Positions 1 through 9,344 of a stretch of 64,000 nucleotides of DNA are shown here, piece after piece; position 1 is the first letter of the stretch, and every line of letters begins with the position of its first letter. Under the pieces are notes generated by a model. That model saw only the letters and a list, made by a program, of their open reading frames with translations. It was not told the origin of the DNA and did no database searches. The stretch lies in assembly GCF_011030405.1 (NCBI RefSeq), contig NZ_JAAJTJ010000007.1, positions 89,948 through 153,947 on the forward strand, written 5' to 3'. The DNA comes from Parapedobacter sp. SGR-10 (GTDB lineage: Bacteria > Bacteroidota > Bacteroidia > Sphingobacteriales > Sphingobacteriaceae). The position numbers and the translations under genes are program-made.

Positions 1-2
1 CA

Positions 3-926
3 GGGACCTTTTCAAGTAACCCAAGTCTACAGTCTGACGAGATAGAGCTGGATTTTGGAACGGCGGGTATTGTCCTGACCAGTGCATTTACAAAAGTTTC
101 ATTGGCTGTGGCTCCCTTTACTATTCCGGAAGGAGGAATGGACGTTGTGCTGAGTGATCTATCCGGAAATGAAACGATTATAACTATTCTTGACGGAGAG
201 GAGGGTACTGTACTAGCTGCTGGACAAGTGCTTACGGAGTATCTGAGCAGAGACAATGATGGGATTATTCCTGTGAATTTCCCTGTAGTTTTTTCGCTTG
301 GTTTGACCAATGGTGACCGCAATTTTACGGCTGTCACACAACCTAGATGGGTGTCCGATGGAATATGGACCTGTCCTTCCCAAACACAGGCTTATGCGCA
401 GTGGTATAAGGTTTCCGATCCTGCACCATCACCGCTTCAGTTCAAACAATTTGTTAATACCGGAGCGATCAGCAGCCCTGAGATCAGAGGTATCTGGACA
501 GGAGATTATTTGGAATTTACCTTACCAGTGAAGAGGTTTGCAGCCGGAACTGCAGTGACAATCAAGTTTCCTATGTACACACGGCAGGGACCTGTGTTTT
601 GGAATATTGAGTACTTTGATGAGGGTGTGTGGAAGTCTAATAAGACCAATGTGACGAGCTATGATCCGGCTTATACCCGGCAGGCTACGTTTTCTTTGAT
701 CCGGGGAGGAAAAATCATTGAGCATACGATGATCTTTGCCGAAGCGATCCAAAGTGGGCATGTCAAGATCCGGATCACGTGTGCTGATGGTTCGATTCAG
801 GCCGATACAGATACAAAAGTTGCAGTCCGTACCACACCATGGGTAAGTTCAGGAACCTACGGAGCACCATTTTATCTTTATTTGGCCGATTCGGATGTCA
901 CGAGTATCACATTCTCGACCAATTGA
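3..926 (+). CDS. C-terminal part of an exported protein of unknown function (5' end outside window)
   Basis: The reading frame is open from the left edge of the window, so the TTG at 102 is not a credible start and the gene begins upstream. The visible 307 or so residues have no transmembrane segment. They are rich in beta-prone Ser/Thr/Gly stretches and aromatic residues, with several Trp near Pro or Gly, as in secreted carbohydrate-binding or fimbrillin-like beta-sandwich proteins. I recognise no catalytic motif. The gene ends 79 bases before the first SusC gene in the same direction, which suggests it belongs to the same glycan-use locus as a surface or periplasmic accessory. The family assignment is open; existence of the gene is well supported by the long frame. 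Confidence 0.7.
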   Translation, partial: GTFSSNPSLQSDEIELDFGTAGIVLTSAFTKVSLAVAPFTIPEGGMDVVLSDLSGNETIITILDGEEGTVLAAGQVLTEYLSRDNDGIIPVNFPVVFSLGLTNGDRNFTAVTQPRWVSDGIWTCPSQTQAYAQWYKVSDPAPSPLQFKQFVNTGAISSPEIRGIWTGDYLEFTLPVKRFAAGTAVTIKFPMYTRQGPVFWNIEYFDEGVWKSNKTNVTSYDPAYTRQATFSLIRGGKIIEHTMIFAEAIQSGHVKIRITCADGSIQADTDTKVAVRTTPWVSSGTYGAPFYLYLADSDVTSITFSTN

Positions 927-1005
927 TAAGGATTTAATAAGGACAAAAACATGTTGACAGGTGTCCGGTCGCAGGGCACGATTAAACAATATAAACTAAG
1001 TTTTT

Positions 1006-4000
1006 ATGAATAGATATAATTATCCATTATTGTTGTTGCTATGTCTGCTGTCGTGGCAGATGGTATGGGGGCAGCAAACTAATAGGGTCAGTGGAAAAGT
1101 CCTCGGTGAAGACAGGGCTCCTCTTAGCGGGGCTTCGGTCAAGATTTTGGACAAGGTACAAAGTGTGAATACAGGCTCTTCCGGCGAATTTGAGATCGTA
1201 TGTGGTCCAGAAGATGTCCTTGTATTTACCTACTTAGGGTACGAACCACAGCAAGTTGCTGTCAGGGGACGTAACTATTTGGAAGTCGTGTTGGCTATGC
1301 AATCCAGTGTATTGGAAGATGTGGTCGTAGTGGGATACGGCATACAAAAACGAGTCAACGTGACCGGTGCTGTGACATCGGTCAACTATAGCGAACAAGC
1401 ACAATCCAGACCGGCAACAACTACAGCTGGTATCTTGGCTGGGCTTAGTCCGGGTTTAGCGATACAGCAACCTTCGGGCAGACCGGGGCAAGAGGGAGTC
1501 ATGATCAGGGTAAGGGGAGTAGGGACACTCAATAATGCTGCTCCGCTCGTGATCGTGGATGGGTTTGAGACCACGATAGGGAATGTCAATCCAGATGACA
1601 TAGCGAGTATGTCTATACTAAAAGATGCGGCTTCCAGTGCCATTTATGGAAATAGGGCTGCAAACGGTGTCATATTGATCACCACAAAGACCGGCACTTC
1701 AAAGCCTACGGTTTCTTTCAACAGTATTGTTTCTTTGAATAAACCTCAGAATTATGTGGATATAATCTCTAATTATGCCGACTACATGTCGATAATAAAC
1801 GAGTCGGCAGAGAATATTGACGTTGCTTTGCCGTTTTCGCAAGCGATGATCGATCTCTGGCGAGAAAAGGAAAATGATCCAAACGGTATCGCAGACTCGG
1901 GATACCCAAATTACGTGGCTTATCCAAATACAGATTGGATGGATGCCTTTTTTAATGATGAGATTTATCAAAGACATGCTCTTTCCATATCCGGAGCGTC
2001 CAATAGTACGAATTACCTCATGTCTATGTCCTATATGGACAACCCCGGAATCATGATAAATTCGGGAATGAAGAAAGTTATGTTGCGTGCCAATGTCGCC
2101 TCCAAGGTCAACAGTTGGCTGGAAGTAGGCACCAAACTGTGGGGGTATGAAAACTCTTTGCAGATGAATGGCCTGGACAATGCTTTTAGTTTTATGACAC
2201 GGGCTGTTCCGGGTATTTATCCCTACCATGATGGAAAGTATGGTTGGAGAGAAAACCCCGAACAGAGTTCTAATTCGCGTAATAATCTTTATTTTGCGGA
2301 TCGGGTAAATGGAATGGATAGAACATTCTATACCAATTCTACTCTATTTGCTGACGTAACACTGCCTTATTCATTGAAGTATAATATATCATTAAACTAT
2401 ATTAGGCAGAACGGTGGTTATAAATTTAATGAACGTACCCTAAATGCTTTCTCATTCCGAACAGGAAATTGGGACTATTATTATGAGGATCTGGAGAAAT
2501 TATTTCTTCGGGTGCGAAACGATAATTCCCGTCGTTGGACGGCGCAGAGTACACTATCCTGGAATCGTACCTTTGCACATAAGCATGATATCGCAGCTTT
2601 ACTGGGTTTTGAGGCCCTGTACAACAATAGCGATAATTCTTTTGTAGAAAAAAATGGTTTTCTGAGTGATAAACTTGTTGAACTCAATACTGTCAGTAAC
2701 ATGGTGGCTATCACAGGAACACAGACGGATTTTGCCACACAATCGGTTTTTGGACGGATGCAATATGCTTACGACAATCGCTATCTCTTGGAGATGAATC
2801 TTCGCTACGATGGATCCTCACGTTTTGCCCGTCAGTCTCGTTGGGGAGTATTCCCATCGGTATCTGCCGGATGGCGTATAGATCAGGAAGCATTTATGGC
2901 TAATACAAAAATCGACAACCTCAAACTTCGTGGATCATGGGGGAAATTGGGAAATCATAGTATTGGAAACTATGACTATCAGGCTACTTATGCCTCGGGA
3001 TCTACCTATTCTTTTGGGGGGAGTTTGGCTCCGGGAATGGTTGCTTCTTTGTCAAACAATTTGTTGGAATGGGAAACCACAACGATGTCCAATATCGGTG
3101 TCGAACTCGGGATCCTGAAGAATAGGTTGACCTTTGAAACAGATCTATATAATAAGGTGACGGACGGGATCCTATTTAGGGCGCCGGTGTATGCTACTGT
3201 AGGGGTCAAATCGCCTCCTTATCAAAATATTGCAGAAGTCACAAACAAAGGGATGGAGTTTACCCTCGGATGGCGTGACAAGGTAAAAGATTTCAGCTAT
3301 GGAGTGTCAGCCAATTTTACCAGAAATTGGAATCAGGTCACTAAATACAGAGGACGCTTGAATGCGGGTTGGGTAACTGACGAGAATGGCCTACGAAAAT
3401 ACGAAACCAATATAGGTGATGTGGCTACGGTAGTGGGCAACGAACGCCGTACGATGGAAGGTAAGCTTATTAATGAATATTTTCTATTAAATACATACTC
3501 AGGGGATGGAAACTACTTCTTCAATGATGGCTCTGTCAATCCAAAAGGAGGGCCGCAGGACGGTATGATCCGCACCGAGGACGATATGCAGTGGTTGCAA
3601 GCGATGGTGGATGCTGGAAATGAATTTTTGCCAAACAAGACCATTGGTAAGAAAGGAATTTGGTATGGTGATTATATTTATGATGATACCAATGGTGATG
3701 GTGTCTATGGAGATCCGAATGACTATACATTCCAGAATGTGGCCATGACACCTAAATATACCTACGGTTTCCAGCTAAACCTCGGGTGGAAGGATATCAG
3801 CCTTTCGACGCTGTGGGCTGGTGCGGGTGGACATTCGGTTTATTATAGATTTCCCGGTATTAATGCCTATTCGACCAGAGCAGATTTGACCATACCCAAA
3901 GAGATTGCCTATGATCACTATTTTTACGATCCGATCAATCCTGACGACCCCCGTACGAATGTGACATCAAAACATGGTCGTCTGACCATGAACTATGGCT

Positions 4001-4263
4001 CGGAGCAAAATGGCGGTTCAAATTATTCCAATCTATGGCTTTACAAGGCAGACTATCTCAAGCTGAAGAATCTGACGCTTGGATACACCGTGCCAAGAAA
4101 ATGGATTGGAAAGATCGGTTTCCAAGATGTGCGCTTGTATGTTAGTGGTGAGAATTTGTTCACATTTACCAAGTTTCCTGGAATGGATCCTGAGTTTACG
4201 GAAACATTACAGTTCTATTCTAACTTGAGTCAATACTCCATAGGCCTTAATATCAAACTATAA
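1006..4263 (+). CDS. SusC/RagA-type TonB-dependent outer membrane transporter, no STN domain
   Basis: This 1085-residue protein is the outer membrane barrel that imports oligosaccharides, powered by TonB, with the SusD gene 11 bases downstream as its lid. Residues 1-22 form a signal peptide ending at WGQ. Residues 26-98 are a carboxypeptidase-regulatory-like beta-sandwich, and the TonB-box-like VLEDVVVVGYG follows at about 102-112. The plug contains the SusC signatures PLVIVDGF and ILKDAASSAIYGNRAANGV. The protein ends in an alternating hydrophobic beta strand typical of a barrel C terminus. Unlike the three other SusC proteins here it has no STN signalling domain, which fits the absence of a sigma/FecR pair beside it. 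The substrate is unknown; the enzymes that follow suggest a sulfated and possibly galactose-containing glycan. Confidence 0.95.
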   Translation: MNRYNYPLLLLLCLLSWQMVWGQQTNRVSGKVLGEDRAPLSGASVKILDKVQSVNTGSSGEFEIVCGPEDVLVFTYLGYEPQQVAVRGRNYLEVVLAMQSSVLEDVVVVGYGIQKRVNVTGAVTSVNYSEQAQSRPATTTAGILAGLSPGLAIQQPSGRPGQEGVMIRVRGVGTLNNAAPLVIVDGFETTIGNVNPDDIASMSILKDAASSAIYGNRAANGVILITTKTGTSKPTVSFNSIVSLNKPQNYVDIISNYADYMSIINESAENIDVALPFSQAMIDLWREKENDPNGIADSGYPNYVAYPNTDWMDAFFNDEIYQRHALSISGASNSTNYLMSMSYMDNPGIMINSGMKKVMLRANVASKVNSWLEVGTKLWGYENSLQMNGLDNAFSFMTRAVPGIYPYHDGKYGWRENPEQSSNSRNNLYFADRVNGMDRTFYTNSTLFADVTLPYSLKYNISLNYIRQNGGYKFNERTLNAFSFRTGNWDYYYEDLEKLFLRVRNDNSRRWTAQSTLSWNRTFAHKHDIAALLGFEALYNNSDNSFVEKNGFLSDKLVELNTVSNMVAITGTQTDFATQSVFGRMQYAYDNRYLLEMNLRYDGSSRFARQSRWGVFPSVSAGWRIDQEAFMANTKIDNLKLRGSWGKLGNHSIGNYDYQATYASGSTYSFGGSLAPGMVASLSNNLLEWETTTMSNIGVELGILKNRLTFETDLYNKVTDGILFRAPVYATVGVKSPPYQNIAEVTNKGMEFTLGWRDKVKDFSYGVSANFTRNWNQVTKYRGRLNAGWVTDENGLRKYETNIGDVATVVGNERRTMEGKLINEYFLLNTYSGDGNYFFNDGSVNPKGGPQDGMIRTEDDMQWLQAMVDAGNEFLPNKTIGKKGIWYGDYIYDDTNGDGVYGDPNDYTFQNVAMTPKYTYGFQLNLGWKDISLSTLWAGAGGHSVYYRFPGINAYSTRADLTIPKEIAYDHYFYDPINPDDPRTNVTSKHGRLTMNYGSEQNGGSNYSNLWLYKADYLKLKNLTLGYTVPRKWIGKIGFQDVRLYVSGENLFTFTKFPGMDPEFTETLQFYSNLSQYSIGLNIKL

Positions 4264-4274
4264 AATATTTTGTT

Positions 4275-6041
4275 ATGAAAAAAATCGTTAAAATATATTG
4301 GCTTTATCCTCTATTTTGCCTAATGATAGGATGTAGTGGTTTTTTGGATAGAAGTCCTTATGATGAGGTTTCCTCTGAAAATGTGTTTACCTCAGCAGCT
4401 TTGGCAGAATCGGTGGTCAATGGAACATATAGCAACCTTAGATATGATTACAGCAACTTTGGAACGGAAATCATCAATTGGGATGCGCTATCCTCGGTGT
4501 TGGATCCTGCGGACGCTAATGTTTCGCTCAATTATTCCTACCTCCTTGGAACGATCCAACCTAATAACCCCATGTTTTTAAGGTACTGGCAGCGTTTGTA
4601 TGAGGGGGTAAACCGTGCGAATGATGTGATCAATAATATTAGTCGCGTACCCGACATGAGTGACGAGGTCAAGGCGCGTCGTATTGCAGAATGTAAGTTT
4701 CTTAGAGCTTACCATTATTATCGGCTTAACAGCCTTTGGCGAGGGGTTCCGATCTATTTGGAAAACCTAGCCAATGCAGAATATACACGTTCACGGGCAT
4801 CAGAAGAGGATGTTTGGAATCAGATCATTCAAGATTTGACAGATTGTATCAATACAGCTGAATTGCCTGGAAAATATGCATCCAACAGCAGTGACTATGG
4901 GCGTGTCAGTAAGGGAGCAGCATACACGCTTCGTGGCAAAACCTATATGTGGCTCAAGAAATGGGATCTGGCAGAGGCAGATTTTAGGGAAGTCGGCAAT
5001 CAAGGCTATACGCTTTACACCGGAAGTTACGCCAATCTATTCAAGCTGCCACAAGAGCGGAGTGATGAAATGATCTTCAGTGTGCAGATGGAAGAACAGG
5101 CAAATATGGGCAATGTTTTCAGCCGTACCTACGGTAATCGCTTGACAACGGGAAGTGGTAATTCATCCTTTTTTATGAATACCCAATTTGTGGACTCTTA
5201 TGAATGGGCTAATGGCAAGCCTTTCGATTGGGAAGATGTTATTCCCGGTTATCATGCGAAAGCTCCCAAAGCTAGAAGTGTTTATTTTCTTCGGGACAAC
5301 ATCAATTCGTCCGAACAGACGAATATGCAGACCTATGGTGCCGATATGAGCGAATATCTGGCGACAGGCAACGAAGCCCGTATCAGACAGGCCTATATAG
5401 GACGTGATGCACGGTTGGAAGCTACGGTGATTACACCCTATTCCGTCTATTTGGGTGGTTTTTCTGGTGCAGAGATCAATTATTCATCTAGATGGCCATT
5501 TCGTAGCAGTGCTTCCGCACCGTACGATCTACAGACCAACACCAATAGTTATATGCTATATTCGATTCGCAAATTTGTGACTGAGGGACGACAATTCCTC
5601 AATGTGAGCTTCAATCCTATCGATGTTCCGATATTCCGCTACGCGGATGTGCTCCTCGGTCTCGCAGAAGCACTGAATGAGCAGGGAAGGTATCAAGATG
5701 CCATCGTATATGTCAATCAGGTGCGCAACCGAGCAAATGTAGCTCCACTGAATGAACCGGGAAACCCTTACGTAGCCGTAAGCAGCTCGAATGACCTGCG
5801 TCCTCGTATCCGAAATGAACGCAAATGGGAATTTGCCGGCGAAATGCAGCTTTACTACGATGAACTCCGCTGGGGTACGTGGCAGGAAAGTAAATTTGCG
5901 ACAGGCAACGGTTTGTTGGAAGTGTGGGGTGCTCCGGTATATACCTATAATTGGGGAGGATCGGCCTATCTCAAGTGGGCTATACCGCAGGCCGAAAGAG
6001 AGCGGAACACAAGTCTCGTCCAGAATGAAGGTTGGCGGTAA
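4275..6041 (+). CDS. SusD/RagB-family glycan-binding outer membrane lipoprotein
   Basis: The 588-residue SusD homologue binds glycan at the cell surface and closes over the SusC barrel encoded just upstream. Residues 1-19 are a lipoprotein signal and Cys20, in the lipobox MIGC, is the acylated residue. The stretch after it (GFLDRSPYDEVS) is the classic SusD N terminus. TPR-like helices follow, including CKFLRAYHYYRLN near residue 140, and the C-terminal RNERKWEFAGE then DELRWG block is typical of the family. The start is the ATG 11 bases after the SusC stop, giving a transcriptionally coupled pair. It is not close to the SusD proteins at 24513 and 58876, so its ligand is probably different. 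Confidence 0.95.
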   Translation: MKKIVKIYWLYPLFCLMIGCSGFLDRSPYDEVSSENVFTSAALAESVVNGTYSNLRYDYSNFGTEIINWDALSSVLDPADANVSLNYSYLLGTIQPNNPMFLRYWQRLYEGVNRANDVINNISRVPDMSDEVKARRIAECKFLRAYHYYRLNSLWRGVPIYLENLANAEYTRSRASEEDVWNQIIQDLTDCINTAELPGKYASNSSDYGRVSKGAAYTLRGKTYMWLKKWDLAEADFREVGNQGYTLYTGSYANLFKLPQERSDEMIFSVQMEEQANMGNVFSRTYGNRLTTGSGNSSFFMNTQFVDSYEWANGKPFDWEDVIPGYHAKAPKARSVYFLRDNINSSEQTNMQTYGADMSEYLATGNEARIRQAYIGRDARLEATVITPYSVYLGGFSGAEINYSSRWPFRSSASAPYDLQTNTNSYMLYSIRKFVTEGRQFLNVSFNPIDVPIFRYADVLLGLAEALNEQGRYQDAIVYVNQVRNRANVAPLNEPGNPYVAVSSSNDLRPRIRNERKWEFAGEMQLYYDELRWGTWQESKFATGNGLLEVWGAPVYTYNWGGSAYLKWAIPQAERERNTSLVQNEGWR

Positions 6042-6095
6042 AAGAAAGAGGGAATTAGTTATTTTGTGGGAGTAGATAATATAGTTTTAGAGAAA

Positions 6096-7919
6096 ATGAG
6101 AAGAAGAATCACGAATTTAATTTTATTGATTTCATGCTGCGTGGTCGGGTCATGTGGCAAGTCGGATAATAGTCCTGGCGATCGCTTAAATCCAGGAGGT
6201 ACGGGACAACAGAAATCATTGAGCCTGACACCGATCGGAAACTTGAATCAGGGAGCGGCTACGATCAATTCCCATGCGGCGATTACTTCGCATTCCTCGC
6301 TCATGATGGACTTTCGTAGCTATGTTGACATTGGACAGTCCATCACAGGAGTCCAGTGGCCTAACTATACACGCATCAAGAAGTTGGCCGACGGAACATA
6401 TATCCTGTTCTGTCAACAGTCCACCTCATCAAACCCCAATGGCAATGACACCTACTATGCTACATCACCGGATCTGATCAATTGGACCGGAAAGGGGTAT
6501 CTCTTCCAGAGCAAAAGTGGGTATACGAACGCCCGAGGCCAGGCTGCGACACGCCTGTTTACGAATGCCAATGGTTTCGTTTTGTCGAATGGCGATTTAT
6601 TGGCTTTTGCCTCTTATCGTGTACAACCGGGTTATTCGGATGCGGCGTGTCACAATGACAATGGTATCATGATGATGCGCAGCACAGATCATGGAAAGAC
6701 ATGGAGTGAACCACAGGAGATCTACCATGGTCCGAACTGGGAAGCGATGATGCTGCAACTCCCCTCTGGAGAACTCCATTGCTACTTTTCAGAAAGCCGA
6801 CCTTCCATATCGGGAGGTCACTCCGGAACATCTATGGTCGTATCTAACGATAACGGAAGTACTTGGTCTCCTGCCCTTGATCAGGCACCTTACCGTGTCA
6901 TCCGTCAGCAATGGTACAATCAGGATAAGAATGCTACTTATTTTACCGACCAAATGACCAGTGTCATCAAGCTGAACAATAGCAACAAATTGGCTGCTAT
7001 TATGGAGTCTTCGCTCTCCATTTCCAATGGAAACACCACGTACGGCATTACGTTTGCCTATTCGGACAATACCGGTGTATGGAAGCATCTGCAAGATGAT
7101 GAAGTAGGGCCTGTAGATCGTCAGAATAATTTGTTCAGTGGTGCTGCTCCCTCGTTAATTCAATTTCCGTCCGGTGAAAGTATCGTGTCTTATGGGGCTT
7201 CTAGTCGGCTGAACATACGTATGGGTGATGCCGAGGCACGCGTATTTGGAGATCCATTTATAGCACTGGGTCGCGGATCCTGGGGGACGGTAGAATCGGA
7301 CGGTACCCACTCTTTTATTGCGGCAATGCGAAACAGCGAGGATGCGAACAATGTTGTCATATCACTGGCAAAATATTTCTTGAATCACCGTATCAAGGCG
7401 ACAAACAGAACAGCGAATGTCGACGGAGATAACGCAGAATGGGCCAATACAGATGAAGCACTTTTTGTAGGGCAAAAATCCCAAGCTCAGGCTACCTTAC
7501 GCTGCTCGGCAGACGATCAGAACGTTTATTTTCTGGTCGAAGTATTGGATAAGGATATCTCCAAGGACGATTACGTCAGTATTTTCCTTACACCAGCCGG
7601 AGGCAATGGTCAGATCAATGCGAGTTCTCGTCGGATCAGGGTCTCACATAGTGGCTTGAAGAGTACGGATAACTATGGTGGAGGTTGGAGAGTGTTGGAC
7701 ATGAACGTGTCTGTTAGCAGTTCTTATGACGGTACACTATCCAACAATAGCGATGTAGACAATGGCTATTTGGTAGAGATTGCAGTTCCGAAATCACAGC
7801 TTAATCTTTCGGGAGATCTACTTGTCAACTTTGCCCTCTTTGATGCGCAGGGAGGCGAAGATGCTATAGCCAATACAGCAGACAGGAATACGGTAAATTG
7901 GATGCCAATATCCTTTTGA
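6096..7919 (+). CDS. Sialidase-like Asp-box lipoprotein with C-terminal CBM9-like domain
   Basis: I place the start at the ATG at 6096 because it gives a clean lipoprotein signal with Cys20 in VGSC; the GTG at 6066 would add ten residues ahead of it. The mature protein has Asp-box repeats of the sialidase six-bladed propeller: STDHGKTW at residues 196-203 and SNDNGSTW at 250-257. From about residue 430 a CBM9-like beta-sandwich follows (GDNAEW, then alternating strands ending in VNWMPISF). Proteins of this design are usually called exo-alpha-sialidases, but I cannot confirm the sialidase arginine triad, so the sugar cleaved is uncertain. It lies 54 bases after SusD and resembles the protein at 14808-16601 in architecture. 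It is probably a surface or periplasmic hydrolase or glycan-binding protein. Confidence 0.8.
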   Translation: MRRRITNLILLISCCVVGSCGKSDNSPGDRLNPGGTGQQKSLSLTPIGNLNQGAATINSHAAITSHSSLMMDFRSYVDIGQSITGVQWPNYTRIKKLADGTYILFCQQSTSSNPNGNDTYYATSPDLINWTGKGYLFQSKSGYTNARGQAATRLFTNANGFVLSNGDLLAFASYRVQPGYSDAACHNDNGIMMMRSTDHGKTWSEPQEIYHGPNWEAMMLQLPSGELHCYFSESRPSISGGHSGTSMVVSNDNGSTWSPALDQAPYRVIRQQWYNQDKNATYFTDQMTSVIKLNNSNKLAAIMESSLSISNGNTTYGITFAYSDNTGVWKHLQDDEVGPVDRQNNLFSGAAPSLIQFPSGESIVSYGASSRLNIRMGDAEARVFGDPFIALGRGSWGTVESDGTHSFIAAMRNSEDANNVVISLAKYFLNHRIKATNRTANVDGDNAEWANTDEALFVGQKSQAQATLRCSADDQNVYFLVEVLDKDISKDDYVSIFLTPAGGNGQINASSRRIRVSHSGLKSTDNYGGGWRVLDMNVSVSSSYDGTLSNNSDVDNGYLVEIAVPKSQLNLSGDLLVNFALFDAQGGEDAIANTADRNTVNWMPISF

Positions 7920-7952
7920 TAAAAAAAGGAAAGAAGTCCTTGTTAAGTAAAG

Positions 7953-9344
7953 ATGATAAATTTTAGAGATATGTTGAGGTCTGTTTTTACCATATTGGTC
8001 TTATGCTTTTTTACCCGATGCGGTTATGCACAAAAAAAGCCGAACATCATCGTGATCTTTGCCGATGATATGGGCTATATGGATGCAGGTTACACGGGCA
8101 GTCAGATCTTTGAGACCCCGGTCATCGATGGTTTGGCAAAAAAGGGAATGGTTTTTACACATGCCTATTCGGGCGGTGCCAACTGTGCCCCTTCACGTGC
8201 TGCACTGATGAGTGGTCAGTACAGTCCACGGCATGGTGTATTTGCCGTAGGCAGTATGACCCGCGGACCCGCAGAACACAGACGCTTGACGGCGGTGGAA
8301 AATAATACCAGTCTTCCGGGGAGGATTGTCACTGTGGCCGAGGCACTCAAGGGACAAGGTTATGCAACGGGACTTTTTGGAAAATGGCATTTGGGCTATG
8401 ACAACGAATCACATCCTATGGCACAGGGTTTTGATGTTTGGGAAGATCCCCGTCACCCCAACCCCAATACGAAACGCGATGATCCTACGGATCCAAAAGC
8501 TATTTTCACCATCACGAACTCGGCCATTGACTTTATGAAGTCAAATCGGGATAAGCCGTTTTTTACATTTATTTCACATCATGCCGTGCATACCGCTCTT
8601 GAAGCCCGTCCCGAAACGATCGAGAAGTTTAAGACAAAAAAACTGAACAGGGTACAGACAGAATACGGTGCAATGATCTATGATTTGGACGAAAGTGTTG
8701 GACTGGTGACCACATTTTTGGAGAAGGCTGGCCTTGCTGACAATACATTGGTGATTTTTACCAGTGACAATGGAGGGGCGAGCTTCACTTCGCAGGAACC
8801 ACTGCGGGGAAATAAGGGAGCTTTCTATGAGGGAGGGGTTCGTGTACCGTTTATCGCCTGTTGGCCGAAGAAGATCAAACCATCGATACAGCGGGAGCCT
8901 ACGATCAATCTTGACTTGTACCCTACTTTCCTGGCGTTGGCGGGAGGACAAGTGCGACCGGATCTGGATGGGGAGAACCTTTTACCAATCTTACAGGACA
9001 AACAGAAAACCACGAAAAGGGACAAGATTTTCTGGCATTTTCCGGGCTATTTGCACAATCCCGTGATCCGTGGACGAGATACCATCTTTCGTACACGTCC
9101 GGTCAGCGTCATCCGCAAAGGTGATTGGAAATTGCTCCTGTATCACGAAGAGTGGATCCTGGATGGTGGGCAGCGCAAAATCGATGAAAATAATGCAGTT
9201 GAACTCTACAACCTAAAGAATGACGAAGGAGAACGGATCAATTTGGCAACGAGCAATAAAGAGAAACGGGATGAATTGCTGAATGACTTACTTGAATGGC
9301 TTAGAGAGACCAAAGCACCGATGCCGCGTCCTTTGACTGAATGA
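7953..9344 (+). CDS. S1-family (formylglycine-dependent) sulfatase
   Basis: This protein removes sulfate esters from glycans. It has a signal peptide (about residues 1-27, ending YAQ), the alkaline-phosphatase-fold start PNIIVIFADDMG with the metal-binding Asp38-Asp39, and the sulfatase signature C-A-P-S-R at 78-82. Cys78 would be converted to formylglycine by a radical SAM maturase that is not encoded in this window. GKWHLG and TSDNGG are further conserved metal or substrate blocks. The 463-residue length is normal for S1 sulfatases. The ATG at 7971 is an alternative start that shortens the signal peptide by six residues. The gene overlaps the next one by four bases (ATGA), so the two are translationally coupled. 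Its presence implies a sulfated substrate for this operon. Confidence 0.93.
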   Translation: MINFRDMLRSVFTILVLCFFTRCGYAQKKPNIIVIFADDMGYMDAGYTGSQIFETPVIDGLAKKGMVFTHAYSGGANCAPSRAALMSGQYSPRHGVFAVGSMTRGPAEHRRLTAVENNTSLPGRIVTVAEALKGQGYATGLFGKWHLGYDNESHPMAQGFDVWEDPRHPNPNTKRDDPTDPKAIFTITNSAIDFMKSNRDKPFFTFISHHAVHTALEARPETIEKFKTKKLNRVQTEYGAMIYDLDESVGLVTTFLEKAGLADNTLVIFTSDNGGASFTSQEPLRGNKGAFYEGGVRVPFIACWPKKIKPSIQREPTINLDLYPTFLALAGGQVRPDLDGENLLPILQDKQKTTKRDKIFWHFPGYLHNPVIRGRDTIFRTRPVSVIRKGDWKLLLYHEEWILDGGQRKIDENNAVELYNLKNDEGERINLATSNKEKRDELLNDLLEWLRETKAPMPRPLTE